Below are positions 8,156 to 17,617 of a stretch of DNA of 64,000 nt, piece by piece (position 1 is the first letter of the stretch; every line of letters starts with the position of its first letter). The DNA lies in assembly GCF_023073315.1 (NCBI RefSeq), contig NZ_JADPJH010000038.1, positions 62,001-126,000 of the forward strand, read 5' to 3'. Below the pieces are notes generated by a model. The model was not told where the DNA came from, did no database searches, and was given only the letters and a program-made list of their open reading frames with translations. Origin of the DNA: Bradyrhizobium sp. 1. GTDB lineage: Bacteria > Pseudomonadota > Alphaproteobacteria > Rhizobiales > Xanthobacteraceae. Both the position numbers and the translations under genes were made by a program.

Positions 8156-9328
8156 TCAGGTCGCTTCCTTGCTGAACGGTTGTAACGCGTCTTCCTGCGT
8201 CACCTCGGCCGGGCTCGGGAACAGCGCAGCGACCGGTGCCTTGTGTCCGGCGTTCCGCACGACCCGCCGGCGGATCAGCTTGCCAAGCGCAATGAAGGGT
8301 TCTTCGACCAGGTTGAAGGTCAGCGCCGACGTCGCAAGCGCCAGCCCGAACACAAGCAGGATCAGCAGCGCGAAATGGAGAGTCCCGCCCGACTTCCCGA
8401 TCAGTGCCATCGCGACCCAGAGCGCGATGCCGTGGAAGAGATAGAGGCCGTAGCTCACCCGACCGAGATACACGAAGGCCGCCGAGGTGAAGGCGCGCCA
8501 ACGGAGCGCGAGCAGGAACACGGCAAGGGCACCTACCGTCGAGAAGAAAACCGACGCCGGTGACAGCAGGAGGCTGTAGCCGCCGACCCTGACCCGGGCG
8601 ACGAAGATGAACGCAAACACGACGACGAAGGCGGCCGCGATGAGGACACGCGCCTGGCGCTGATCGCTTCCCTGCGCCATACGAATGTTGTGGCCGACGA
8701 TCATCGCGAACAAGAATGAGGCGGTATACATCAAATCCGCGGCAGGCTTTGCATATTTGATCGCCGGCAGGGCGATCAGCACGCAGCTCAAAAGGATGAT
8801 TCCTCCAGCCGCGAGCGCCGCGACATACTGCATACGCAGGGCGCTATGCAGCGCTCCTACCACGAACAGCAGGGCGCAGAGAATATAGAAGAAATGCTCG
8901 ATCAACAGTGTCCAGTAGGGGTAGAGGATGTTCTCGAACCCGAGCAGCAGCTGGAACATGGTGGTGTTGGCGAGCACCATCGCGAGACTCGGCAGCTTCA
9001 TTCCCAGCACCGCCATCACCGCGATGGCGAGAACGACCGAGAACCAGTAAAGCGGGTACAGCCGGAACAATCGGCCGATCGCGAAACTCACCAGAGGTTT
9101 CGGCTGATTGGCAATGCTGCTCGGAATCAGGAAGCCGCTGATGAAGAAGAACAGGATGACGCCGAAGCGGCCGAAATTGAAGTCGTTGACGAATAGATAG
9201 GCGATCGGCGACGCAATCGTGGCACTGGGATTGTTGAGGGGACTGAATTCGAGGCAGTGCTGAACAATGACTGCCATCGCGGCAATTCCTCGAAGCCCGT
9301 CGATGGTCCGGTACCTGTCGATCTCCAT
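8156..9328 (-). CDS. OafA-type membrane acyltransferase (acyltransferase family 3)
   Basis: 390 residues with about ten hydrophobic helices. The N-terminus reads YRTIDGLRGIAAMAVIVQH, followed by RFGVILFFFISGFLIPSS, R-L-F-R-L-Y-P-L-Y-W and a long chain of helices. It belongs to the same superfamily as the other three acyltransferases here but to a different branch, because it lacks the GWTLNYE motif. It is encoded against the neighbouring genes, convergent with the 7013 gene, and so is probably expressed separately. A role in acetylating EPS or O-antigen is likely; the target sugar is unknown. Confidence 0.85.
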   Translation of the reverse strand: MEIDRYRTIDGLRGIAAMAVIVQHCLEFSPLNNPSATIASPIAYLFVNDFNFGRFGVILFFFISGFLIPSSIANQPKPLVSFAIGRLFRLYPLYWFSVVLAIAVMAVLGMKLPSLAMVLANTTMFQLLLGFENILYPYWTLLIEHFFYILCALLFVVGALHSALRMQYVAALAAGGIILLSCVLIALPAIKYAKPAADLMYTASFLFAMIVGHNIRMAQGSDQRQARVLIAAAFVVVFAFIFVARVRVGGYSLLLSPASVFFSTVGALAVFLLALRWRAFTSAAFVYLGRVSYGLYLFHGIALWVAMALIGKSGGTLHFALLILLVFGLALATSALTFNLVEEPFIALGKLIRRRVVRNAGHKAPVAALFPSPAEVTQEDALQPFSKEAT

Positions 9329-9724
9329 ACATCCCGTCCGCTCAAATGCCGCAGAAATATTGGTACTGACGCGCTTTCTGCGCCATCAGCACCAGGCTCA
9401 TCGTCCTGACTATATTTGATCCCAGGTAGACGTTCCTACCTCTTATTGCGCACACCCCCTGCACAGAAATTGACCGACTCGGTTGCCGACCGTCCTTAAC
9501 CTTACTTCCGGCGCGATCGCGTGATGAAACCGGGCGCGGGCATTAAGCGTCACGCAACTTGCAACTTGCGGTCGTCCAGCGTGGCTAGCAAAGATGGGGC
9601 GTATCGGACCACCGGGAGCTGCGACATCTGATCCAATATGCCGACACCGTGTTGCCCTAAGCCTTTGCTACCGCAACCGCGCCGACAGTCACGAGACGAA
9701 TAATTCAGGATGGAAGGAATTATT
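9329..9724. other. Divergent intergenic region between an acyltransferase and a methyltransferase
   Basis: About 395 bases with no convincing gene on either strand. It separates two divergent transcription units and therefore should contain two promoters. A TTGACC hexamer near 9471 is a weak -35 candidate, but no good -10 follows at standard spacing, so no promoter is called. Confidence 0.35.
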
Positions 9725-10468
9725 ATGAGTGATAGGCAATGGCAACAATGGGGCAAGGAAGATCCCTATTACGGTGTCTATTCAGAGGATCGCTTCAGCC
9801 GTAACCAGATCAGGGATCATCGCGACGAATTCTTCGCGACCGGCGAGAAGATGGTCGACGTCCTGCTTGACCGCACCATTCGCTATTTTGGCCCAGTACC
9901 GACCGGGCGCGCACTCGAATTCGGCTCCGGCGTCGGCCGCATGACGATTCCGCTGGCGCGCCGCTTCAACGACGTCGTGGGACTCGATATCTCGACCGAC
10001 ATGATTGCGGAAGCGACAGAAAACTGTAAGAAATTTGACATCTCGAACGCGACCTTCCTGATCTCCGATGACGAGCTTTCCCACGTGACCGGCACATTCG
10101 ACCTGGTACTAAGCTACATCGTTCTGCAACACGTCGTGCCCGAGCGTGGATTGCCGATCATCGATCGTCTGCTGGCGCGCGTGTCGACTGGCGGCGTCGC
10201 CGTCCTCCAGGCCAGCGTCAAGCGGCCGGAGATAAGCCTCCCGGCCAAGGTCCGCTACTATGTCCGGCACGAACTTCCCTGGATCAGGGCGACGCTCAAC
10301 GTGCTCCGCGGCAAGCCGTGGTCGACGCTCTCGATGCGCATGTCGGAGTATGATCCGGTGGGGATTCTAAGGCTGTACAGGAAGAACGGCATGAGCGATG
10401 TCGTCGTCACCGAACACTATCAGGGCGATGTCCTGACCTACCATTTCATGGCGAAGAAGTTATCATGA
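9725..10468 (+). CDS. Class I SAM-dependent methyltransferase
   Basis: About 247 residues from the ATG at 9725, chosen over the ATG at 9710 because GGAAGGAATT lies just before it. Motif I (LEFGSGVGRMTIPLA) binds S-adenosylmethionine, followed by VVGLDIS (motif II) and a VLSYIVLQHV stretch typical of small-molecule methyltransferases. It sits 16 bases before an ExoZ-like acyltransferase and probably shares its transcript. O-methylation of a sugar in the repeat unit is the natural role, as several Bradyrhizobium EPS contain methylated sugars, but the substrate is inferred. Confidence 0.8.
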   Translation: MSDRQWQQWGKEDPYYGVYSEDRFSRNQIRDHRDEFFATGEKMVDVLLDRTIRYFGPVPTGRALEFGSGVGRMTIPLARRFNDVVGLDISTDMIAEATENCKKFDISNATFLISDDELSHVTGTFDLVLSYIVLQHVVPERGLPIIDRLLARVSTGGVAVLQASVKRPEISLPAKVRYYVRHELPWIRATLNVLRGKPWSTLSMRMSEYDPVGILRLYRKNGMSDVVVTEHYQGDVLTYHFMAKKLS

Positions 10469-10484
10469 AGGCTTTGATTTCACG

Positions 10485-11537
10485 ATGATCCGGAACTTGC
10501 AGGCGCTGCGCGCGGTCGCAGCGTACATGGTCGTCATCTATCATTTTCTCGGGCAACAGGTCTCGCAGCTCTATCCTGAGACGAGGATGCTGAGCTTCGG
10601 CGCCGCCGGGGTGGACATCTTCTTCGTGATCAGCGGTTTCATCATGGTAGTGACCACCATGAAGCGGGAGTCGACGCCGTCCGACTTCCTGTCGCACCGG
10701 ATCGCGCGGATCGGTCCGGTATATTGGGTCGTCACGCTTCTGCTGTTCTCGATGACCCTGTACGGTTTCAAGCCAGTCGGAATCATGCGAATGGAGCCTG
10801 ATTGGCTCGCCAAGTCTCTGCTGTTCATTCCGTTCGACCGCGACGGCCGCGTCGAGCCGATCATCTCGGTTGGATGGACGCTGAATTACGAGATGTTCTT
10901 CTACGTCCTGTTCGCAGCGTCGTTATTCGTGAGGCAGGCGCTAACGCGCACGCTGCTGTTGTGCGCGGTCATGGCAGCGCTCGTCATCGTGCCGTTTTTC
11001 GTGGAGACCGGCCTGCTCGGTACCTTCTACACCACGCCCATAATCCTCGAATTCGCCTTTGGCTGCGCGCTCGGCTACGCCTTCACGCGGGCGCCAAGCG
11101 CGAAGCTCGGAAGTCCAGTGCCGTTCTATGCGGCGATCGCGCTTGGCGGACTGATCATCATTCTCGCGCAGATCTTCCATCAAGGGCCGGAGCCGGAGCT
11201 TACCGGCTTTACCCGTCCGTTCGTGTGGGGCGCCGCCGGGCTCCTGATCGTTGCGGGCGCGGTGTTTCTGGAGCGAATGGGACGAGTGGTGCCCTATGAC
11301 TGGCTGGTTGAACTCGGCAACGCCAGCTATTCGATCTACCTGATCCATGCGCTGCTACTGCACGCCGCCTCCAAGACGGCGAAAATGTTATTCCCTCTCG
11401 GCTTTGCGTCCCTGGGCTTCAATCTCGTGATCGCGGTGATCGGGTCCGCCGTTGTCGGGTTGTTGCTCTATCGCACGGTGGAACTACCGGCGAATCTCTG
11501 GTTGCGGACGCGCTTGCGGCCGCTTCGAACCGCGTGA
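10485..11537 (+). CDS. ExoZ-like membrane acyltransferase (acyltransferase family 3)
   Basis: 350 residues. It carries LRAVAAYMVVIYHF at the start, GVDIFFVISGFIM, R-I-A-R-I-G-P-V-Y-W and the ExoZ-branch motif GWTLNYEMFFYVLF. The start at 10485 lies 16 bases after the methyltransferase stop, and 27 bases separate its stop from the next acyltransferase, so the three genes look like one operon. It is a close relative of the 7013 and 11565 products, suggesting that several positions on the glycan are acylated or that the copies have diverged in donor. Confidence 0.87.
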   Translation: MIRNLQALRAVAAYMVVIYHFLGQQVSQLYPETRMLSFGAAGVDIFFVISGFIMVVTTMKRESTPSDFLSHRIARIGPVYWVVTLLLFSMTLYGFKPVGIMRMEPDWLAKSLLFIPFDRDGRVEPIISVGWTLNYEMFFYVLFAASLFVRQALTRTLLLCAVMAALVIVPFFVETGLLGTFYTTPIILEFAFGCALGYAFTRAPSAKLGSPVPFYAAIALGGLIIILAQIFHQGPEPELTGFTRPFVWGAAGLLIVAGAVFLERMGRVVPYDWLVELGNASYSIYLIHALLLHAASKTAKMLFPLGFASLGFNLVIAVIGSAVVGLLLYRTVELPANLWLRTRLRPLRTA

Positions 11538-11564
11538 TCGCACGACAATGACGAGGCCTGGTGG

Positions 11565-12632
11565 ATGGTGCTAACCAACATTCAGGTCCTGCGCGGCATC
11601 GCCGCGATGCTGGTCATATGGGTGCACGCGCAGGTGATGATGACAAGCACGCTCATCCCGCCGTCGCTACGCCAGGCGGGCTATGGCGGCGTCGACCTGT
11701 TCTTCGTCATCAGCGGCTTCATCATTGTGCACTCGACCTCGAGCAGCACCGATTGGGCAACATTCGCAAAGCGGCGCTTTCTGCGGGTGGCGCCGCTCTA
11801 TTACGTCTTCACCCTGATCGCAGTGGTGATCTGCTACGTGCGGCCGTCGGTCTTCAACCTGACCGGCATCGATGCTGCCATGATCGTAAAGTCACTCGCC
11901 TTCGTCCCGTTCGAAATCGCCAAGAATAATATCTATCCGGTCTATCCGCTGGGATGGACGCTGAACTACGAGATATTCTTCTACGCGCTGTTCACACCAA
12001 TGCTGCTGTTGAACAACGTCCGGCTGCGCGTTGCGATGCTTTGCGCGGTTCTGCTCGCGCTGGTCCTGGCAGGCACCCGAATTCACGATCCTGCGCAACA
12101 GGGCATGATCGCGTATTTCTGCACGCGGCCCCTCATTCTTGATTTCGCTTTCGGCATGATCATCGCCATCTGGCCGTATTTCCCGACCAGAACCGTCGTG
12201 CCTTCCTATGCTCTGCTGATCGCCGGGTTCGCGGGCCTGGTCTGGTTCGGCCGTATCCTGCCGACCGAGACCGTCACCATTTTCCCCTGGAGCGGGACGA
12301 CGCTCAGATATGGCGTGCCGTCCGCGCTCATTGTGGCCGGCATGGTCGGCCTTCAATCCTGCGGCCGGACCGCCAGCAATCCGCTGCTGAAGCAGCTCGG
12401 CGACGCCAGCTACTCGCTCTATCTATCCCATTTCCTCGTTGTGCTTCCGCTTGAATTCGCGGCATCCGTGTATCTGCATGACGATTTGGCGACATTGGCC
12501 GCCGGCATGATCGCCATGATCACGGCGCTCGCTTTCGGCGTCCTCGTCTACCGCAGCGTCGAACGTCCATTGGCTGGCGATTTCCGCTTCGTGCGACGAG
12601 CACGCCCCATCGCATCCCAACAGCCGAGTTAA
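11565..12632 (+). CDS. ExoZ-like membrane acyltransferase (acyltransferase family 3)
   Basis: 355 residues. Motifs: LRGIAAMLVIWVH, GVDLFFVISGFII, R-F-L-R-V-A-P-L-Y-Y, and GWTLNYEIFFYALF. Arrangement and motif set match the gene just upstream, so the two probably arose by tandem duplication. The 3' end overlaps the end of the convergent glycosyltransferase at 12629 by four bases. The ATG at 11565 is directly followed by an in-frame GTG; the difference is one residue. Confidence 0.87.
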   Translation: MVLTNIQVLRGIAAMLVIWVHAQVMMTSTLIPPSLRQAGYGGVDLFFVISGFIIVHSTSSSTDWATFAKRRFLRVAPLYYVFTLIAVVICYVRPSVFNLTGIDAAMIVKSLAFVPFEIAKNNIYPVYPLGWTLNYEIFFYALFTPMLLLNNVRLRVAMLCAVLLALVLAGTRIHDPAQQGMIAYFCTRPLILDFAFGMIIAIWPYFPTRTVVPSYALLIAGFAGLVWFGRILPTETVTIFPWSGTTLRYGVPSALIVAGMVGLQSCGRTASNPLLKQLGDASYSLYLSHFLVVLPLEFAASVYLHDDLATLAAGMIAMITALAFGVLVYRSVERPLAGDFRFVRRARPIASQQPS

Positions 12633-13792
12633 CCGGTCTCCTTCAGCGCATTCGCCATGTCGCGGCAGGTCTGCGCGATATGGAAGCGTTGCGCGGCGGA
12701 AGCGCGCCCGCTTTCCGCGAGACGGCTGGCAAGGGCGGGATCAGCCAGCACCCTCCGTACGGCGACCGCAAGGGCCGCGGGATCACTGGGCGGAACCAGG
12801 AGACCGGTGTCCCCGTCGGTCACGATTTCGTTGACACCGCCCCCGCTCGTCGCGATCACCGGTCGTCCGGCAAGCATGCCTTCCACCACCACGCGCCCAA
12901 ACGGCTCGGGATGGGTGGAGGTGTGCAGCACGAGATCGACGCCGGCCATGATCGCGGCGACGTCGTTCTGGAACCCGGCGAAGTGAACGCGCTCCGCCAA
13001 GCCTTCCGTCTCGGCCAGAGTTCTCAATTCCGCGGCATAGGCATCCTCGCCAAACAGGGCACTGCCGACGATCAGGGCCTGGACACCGGGGAGGTCTTTT
13101 AGTGCTTGCAGGAGCACGTGCTGGCCCTTCCAGGGCGTCAGGCGGCCGAACAGCCCAAGCACCGGGGCATCGCTGAGACCAAAGCGCTGACGCAGCGTGG
13201 CGCTCGCCTCGGGGCTCCCCTGCGGATGAGCGGCGGGATCGAAACCGCAATAGACGACGCGGACGCGGTCGCCCTTGCCGCCAGCCGCGATGAAGGCCTC
13301 CGCGCTGGCCTTCGAGTTCGCCACGACTCGGCTCGCAAACAGATTGGCAAACAGCACGGCCGCGCGCCGCGTGTTGGCGCTGAACGCGGGATCGGTGATG
13401 ATATCGTGCAGCACCCAGACCAGCGGCCGGCGCATGATCAGGCTCGCCAGCGCCGACACGAACAGTGCTTTCTGTGAATTTGCGCAGATCACGCGATAGC
13501 CGCTCGCCGCGCGCGCCAGCGCCCGCGCCAGGGAGATCACGCCGCCGGCTGCACCGATCAACTTCAGCGCGGATGCCTCTCGCCGGATTCCGGACAGCCC
13601 GGCGCCGCCCGACAACACGATGGGCTGCCGCCCGAGCGAAGCGAGTTCGCGTTCGGCGGGTCCCTCGGTGAAGAAGCAACCGTTCCACCCCTCCGGTCCG
13701 TGCGCGATGATATCGAGCATGAACAGCTCGGCTCCGCCCTTTTCCGCGGTCTGGCTGACGAACAGCGCGTCCTTCATCATATCTGGGCGCAC
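12629..13792 (-). CDS. GT4-family glycosyltransferase
   Basis: About 383-387 residues with the GT-B fold. The C-terminal donor site shows HTSTHPEPFGRVVVEGMLAG, the E-x7-E type motif of retaining GT4 enzymes, followed by GGVNEIVTDGDTGLLVP. The N-terminal KGGAELFML segment is typical of the acceptor-side domain. The longest frame starts with GTG at 13792, one base after the upstream gene's stop; tandem ATGs at 13780 and 13777 are equally likely starts. It should act in the cytoplasm on lipid-linked precursors. The sugar is unknown. Confidence 0.83.
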   Translation of the reverse strand: MRPDMMKDALFVSQTAEKGGAELFMLDIIAHGPEGWNGCFFTEGPAERELASLGRQPIVLSGGAGLSGIRREASALKLIGAAGGVISLARALARAASGYRVICANSQKALFVSALASLIMRRPLVWVLHDIITDPAFSANTRRAAVLFANLFASRVVANSKASAEAFIAAGGKGDRVRVVYCGFDPAAHPQGSPEASATLRQRFGLSDAPVLGLFGRLTPWKGQHVLLQALKDLPGVQALIVGSALFGEDAYAAELRTLAETEGLAERVHFAGFQNDVAAIMAGVDLVLHTSTHPEPFGRVVVEGMLAGRPVIATSGGGVNEIVTDGDTGLLVPPSDPAALAVAVRRVLADPALASRLAESGRASAAQRFHIAQTCRDMANALKETG

Positions 13793-13793
13793 G

Positions 13794-14936
13794 TCATGTC
13801 AGGCCGGCGGCGACGGGGCCGCGCTTCGGCTGGCCGCGCCGGGACAGCGCCCGACGAAACACGTCCTCGTACTGGCGTGCGGCATTGTCCCAGGAAAAGC
13901 GCTTGAGATTCTCGATGCCGTCGCGCACCAGTCGGTCGCGCATGTCCGGCTGCGAAATCACGGTGCGTAGCGCCTCCGCCAGCATCTGCGAATCTTCGGG
14001 ATTGAAGGTCAGCGCGCCCTTTCCGGCAACCTCCGGCGTTGCAGAGCGATCGGCGCAGACCACGGGACAATGCTCGCCCTGAGCCTCCAGAATCGGCAGG
14101 CAGAAGCCTTCATAGAGCGAGGGCACACAAAGGCAGGTCGCTCCGCGATAGAGGCCGGCCAGACGCCGGTCGTCAATTCCCGTCAGGCGAATGGGGCGAA
14201 GCTTCGAGCCGGCCGCTGCGAGCGTCTGCGCAATCGTTTCGCCGGGGTCGCTGCCGACATGAACCAGCGCGATGTCGGGAAACGTCTCGTGAAGCGCCGC
14301 CATCGCCTTGGCCAACACCTTGAAATTCTTGTTCAGTGTCGCGTTCCCGACAGCAAGCACGTAGCGCCCCTCGATCTCGGCCGCCTCGCGCGGTTGCGAC
14401 GATGCCGTCAAGGTCGCAGCCGAATGAACCGTCGTGATGCGGTCTGCGCTGGAGGGATAGCAATCCACGAGGTCGCGTCTGGTCGCGTCGGACACCGTCA
14501 CGATTTCATCGTGATTGCCAAGCATAAGACGATAAATGATGTCGGTGGTGAAGGCCTCCCGGCGGCTCACCTGTTCTGGCAGCACGCGGAAGTAGAGATC
14601 ATGCACAATCATGACGCGTGCACGGCCGCCAGCGGGCGCGCCGAACGGGTCGATGTTGACCAGAAGGTCGATCCCCATCCGGCGACAAAAGAGCGGCATG
14701 AGGAGTGTCTGCAAGACCACGTCCAAGACCATGACCGCAGGACGCTTGATCGTGACAATTTCGAGATTGGTCGTTCGAAGGGAATCAGGAAGATCCGCCG
14801 GCTGCCATGGAGACCGCAGGACATAGTTAAATTCGCGATTCCGGATCAGTGCCTCAATCAGGCAGAACGCCATCCGGGCCACACCCGACGGCTTTCCCCC
14901 GAACTGACTCGGCAGATTGAGCAACACACGAGTCAT
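13794..14936 (-). CDS. GT4-family glycosyltransferase
   Basis: 380 residues, GT-B fold. The N-terminus (RVLLNLPSQFGGKPSGVAR) is a nucleotide-sugar transferase type glycine-rich loop. SLYEGFCLPILEAQ near residue 285 is the E-x7-E motif, and a Y-V-L-A-V-G-N segment marks the start of the second Rossmann domain. It is the first gene of a two-gene minus-strand unit with the 12629 transferase, separated by a single base. A 163-base region divides it from the divergent 15100 gene. Confidence 0.83.
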   Translation of the reverse strand: MTRVLLNLPSQFGGKPSGVARMAFCLIEALIRNREFNYVLRSPWQPADLPDSLRTTNLEIVTIKRPAVMVLDVVLQTLLMPLFCRRMGIDLLVNIDPFGAPAGGRARVMIVHDLYFRVLPEQVSRREAFTTDIIYRLMLGNHDEIVTVSDATRRDLVDCYPSSADRITTVHSAATLTASSQPREAAEIEGRYVLAVGNATLNKNFKVLAKAMAALHETFPDIALVHVGSDPGETIAQTLAAAGSKLRPIRLTGIDDRRLAGLYRGATCLCVPSLYEGFCLPILEAQGEHCPVVCADRSATPEVAGKGALTFNPEDSQMLAEALRTVISQPDMRDRLVRDGIENLKRFSWDNAARQYEDVFRRALSRRGQPKRGPVAAGLT

Positions 14937-15099
14937 CGAGAGCCAGAATAGTCAAACATACGATGATGCAGGGATCACCCATTCAGGTTAAGTATAGTGG
15001 CAGCAAACTCCTTGATAGTCCACCTTTAATCACAATGAGCGCATGTCAACACGGCAATATCGTCTATAAGACGCGCGACGTTTTCAGCGATCGTTCTTG

Positions 15100-16284
15100 A
15101 TGCGCATATTGCATATCAGCTCTCTCTACTACCCCGATCAGATCGGCGGCGCCGAGGTGATGGCCCAGGTGCTCGCGGAGACCCAGGCAGCGAACGGCCA
15201 TGCCGTCGCCGTCGCCTGCATGTCACGCAAGGAAGAGGCGCCCGCGGAGCTCAACGGCGTCACGGTCTATCGCACCGGATATGGGACCCCCTATTTCATC
15301 CTGGACTGGGAGCATCGCTCGCGACTCGAGCGACTGCACTATCGGCTGAAGGCCAAGATCAACAGCTACGCGGTCGAAAAATTCGCAGCCGCCATCCGAG
15401 ATTTCAAGCCGGAGGTCGTGAATACCCATTCACTGTCGGAGCTGCCTCCGCAGATCTGGCCGATGGTGAAGCGCGAGGGTGTTGCGCTGGTCCACACCCT
15501 GCACGACTACAAGAGCATGTGCACCAAGGGCTCCATGTTCGCGAACGGCCACGCCTGCGAGCAGCAGCACGTCAGATGCCGTCTGCTGTCTTTTCCGCAT
15601 TATCGCTGCCAGTCGTCCGTTGATGCAATCACCGGTGTGGGATCCGAAATCCTCAAGCGCCATCTCGATGCAAAACTGTTCCAGCACATTCCGGAACGGC
15701 TTCGCCGCGTGATCTGGAATCCGATCGACCCGCCCGCGCATGAGCGCACCAAGACCTCCGCGCAAAGCAGTGGCATCGTATTCGGATTTCTCGGGCGGAT
15801 CGAGCCGTCGAAGGGAATCGACGTGCTGCTCGATGCCTGCCGGGAACTTCCCCCGCAAGGATGGAAACTCATCGTCGCCGGGCGCGCCGCCGAGGGGATG
15901 GAACGATATGAGGCGCTTGCCAAGGGCCTGCCCGTTGAATTTGCTGGTTTCGTCGATCGCGACGATTTCTTCGATCGCATCGATTGTCTGGTCGTTCCGT
16001 CGGTCTGGCCCGAGGCGTTCGGGCGCACGGTCACCGAGAGCTACATGCGCGGTGTGCCGGTAATCGGATCGCGCATTGGCGGCATTGCCGAGCAAATCGG
16101 CGATGAGCCAAAATGGCTGTTTGCACCCGGCGACAAGAATATGCTCGCAGACACCATGAAGAACGTGCTTAGAAATCCCGCATGCCTGTCTGAAAAATCA
16201 GCAGGAATGGACTCAACCAGCTCTCGCGTGGCCCCTGGCCATATTGCACAGAGCTATCTCGATCTTTATCAAGCGCTGGTATGA
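15100..16284 (+). CDS. GT4-family glycosyltransferase, first of a tandem pair
   Basis: 394 residues from the ATG at 15100; an upstream in-frame TTG at 15097 is less likely. The N-terminus MRILHISSLYYP-x-x-IGGAE and the donor motif PEAFGRTVTESYMRG identify a retaining GT4 enzyme. It aligns along its whole length with the next gene (same IGGAE/VGGAE start, NTHSL, EILK and SGGI/IGGI segments), so the pair is a tandem duplication. Both contain a Cys-rich stretch near residue 145-165 (H-x-C-E-Q-Q-H-V-R-C in this copy). Confidence 0.84.
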   Translation: MRILHISSLYYPDQIGGAEVMAQVLAETQAANGHAVAVACMSRKEEAPAELNGVTVYRTGYGTPYFILDWEHRSRLERLHYRLKAKINSYAVEKFAAAIRDFKPEVVNTHSLSELPPQIWPMVKREGVALVHTLHDYKSMCTKGSMFANGHACEQQHVRCRLLSFPHYRCQSSVDAITGVGSEILKRHLDAKLFQHIPERLRRVIWNPIDPPAHERTKTSAQSSGIVFGFLGRIEPSKGIDVLLDACRELPPQGWKLIVAGRAAEGMERYEALAKGLPVEFAGFVDRDDFFDRIDCLVVPSVWPEAFGRTVTESYMRGVPVIGSRIGGIAEQIGDEPKWLFAPGDKNMLADTMKNVLRNPACLSEKSAGMDSTSSRVAPGHIAQSYLDLYQALV

Positions 16285-16325
16285 GCGCCGGCAATCCAGC
16301 GAAACGTCTTTCAAGAGGTAGGTGA

Positions 16326-17561
16326 ATGCGAATCCTTCATCTGAGTTCACTGTATCCGCCTCATATCGTTGGCGGAGCCGAGCGGTCCGTCGAGCATTTG
16401 GCCGAGGAACTGGCCGCGATGGGCCACGAGGTGGGCGCCGCCTGCATTGCCCGCGAAGCGAGTCCGAAGGAAGTACGCCACGGCGTCACGGTGTATCGGA
16501 TGGCGAGTCACAATGATTTCTGGCTGGAGGACTGGTCGTCGCATAATCGCTTCGAGCGCGCCTGGCAGAAGATGAAGCAGCAATGGAATACGGCCATCCA
16601 AGCCGACTTCGCCAAGGTGCTCGACGATTTTAAGCCCGATGTACTCAACACGCATTCCCTGCTCGATATCTCCACCTTGGTGTGGCGGGCTGCCAAGAAG
16701 CGCAACATCCCGATCGTTCACACCATCTGCGAATACGATCTGATCTGCGCCAACGCGGCGATGTTTCGCCGCGGCAAGCCGTGCGAATCCTGGCATATGG
16801 GCTGCCGCGTCATCAGCTTCACCAAGCAGCTCAACAACAAGATGATCGACGCGGTCGCATCCGTCGGCACCGAGATCCTGAAAACCCACGTCGATCATGG
16901 CTACTTCACGCACCTTTCGCCCGATCGGCGACGCGTCATCTTCTATTCATGCACGGTACCCGGCGGCGATCCCGAGGAGCGCCGCAAGATCGATCGCACC
17001 GGCCGTCCGCTGACCTTCGGCTATCTCGGCCGCATCAACACCGAGAAGGGCGTCGGCACGATGATCGACGCATTCAAGCGCATCGGCCCCGGCAACTGGC
17101 GGTGCCTCGTCGCCGGCCGCGCCCTCGACGACAGCATCGAGCGCTTCAAGACGCAGAGCGAAGGCCTTCCTATCGAGTTCGTTGGTTTCGCCGACCCCAA
17201 GACGTTCTTCACCGATATCGACGTCCTGATCGTCCCCTCGTTTTGGGCCGAACCGTCGCCGCGCACGATCTATGAAGCCTACATGATGGGCGTCCCTTGC
17301 ATCGGCGCACGCTCGGGCGGCATCCCCGAACTGATCGGCGACGACAACAACGACTGGCTGTTCGAGCCGGGCAACGACGCCGATCTCGCAGTCAAGATCG
17401 AAGCGGTGCTCAAGGCCGGACGCGAGGCGTTACCGAACGAATCCTCGTTTGGGAATATCGTCGAGGAGTCGACGGCCCGGCGCGTTGCCGAAAAATATCT
17501 CGAGCTCTATGAGGAGCTCGTACCCCAGCGCGCCAAATCGCCAGCATCGGCATTGGCCTGA
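16326..17561 (+). CDS. GT4-family glycosyltransferase, second of a tandem pair
   Basis: 411 residues. MRILHLSSLYPP-x-x-VGGAERS at the start and AEPSPRTIYEAYMMGVP at the donor site. In this copy the first acidic residue of the E-x7-E motif is shifted (SPRTIYEAYM), which may alter donor choice relative to the 15100 product. It starts 41 bases after its paralogue; AAGAGGTAGGTGA just upstream of the ATG is a plausible RBS. Role: addition of one sugar of the repeat unit. Confidence 0.84.
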   Translation: MRILHLSSLYPPHIVGGAERSVEHLAEELAAMGHEVGAACIAREASPKEVRHGVTVYRMASHNDFWLEDWSSHNRFERAWQKMKQQWNTAIQADFAKVLDDFKPDVLNTHSLLDISTLVWRAAKKRNIPIVHTICEYDLICANAAMFRRGKPCESWHMGCRVISFTKQLNNKMIDAVASVGTEILKTHVDHGYFTHLSPDRRRVIFYSCTVPGGDPEERRKIDRTGRPLTFGYLGRINTEKGVGTMIDAFKRIGPGNWRCLVAGRALDDSIERFKTQSEGLPIEFVGFADPKTFFTDIDVLIVPSFWAEPSPRTIYEAYMMGVPCIGARSGGIPELIGDDNNDWLFEPGNDADLAVKIEAVLKAGREALPNESSFGNIVEESTARRVAEKYLELYEELVPQRAKSPASALA

Positions 17562-17617
17562 CCGCGGACGGCTCGAATCCGGGCCGCTCCACCGGCAATT
17601 TTCAGGGAAACTCGTTT

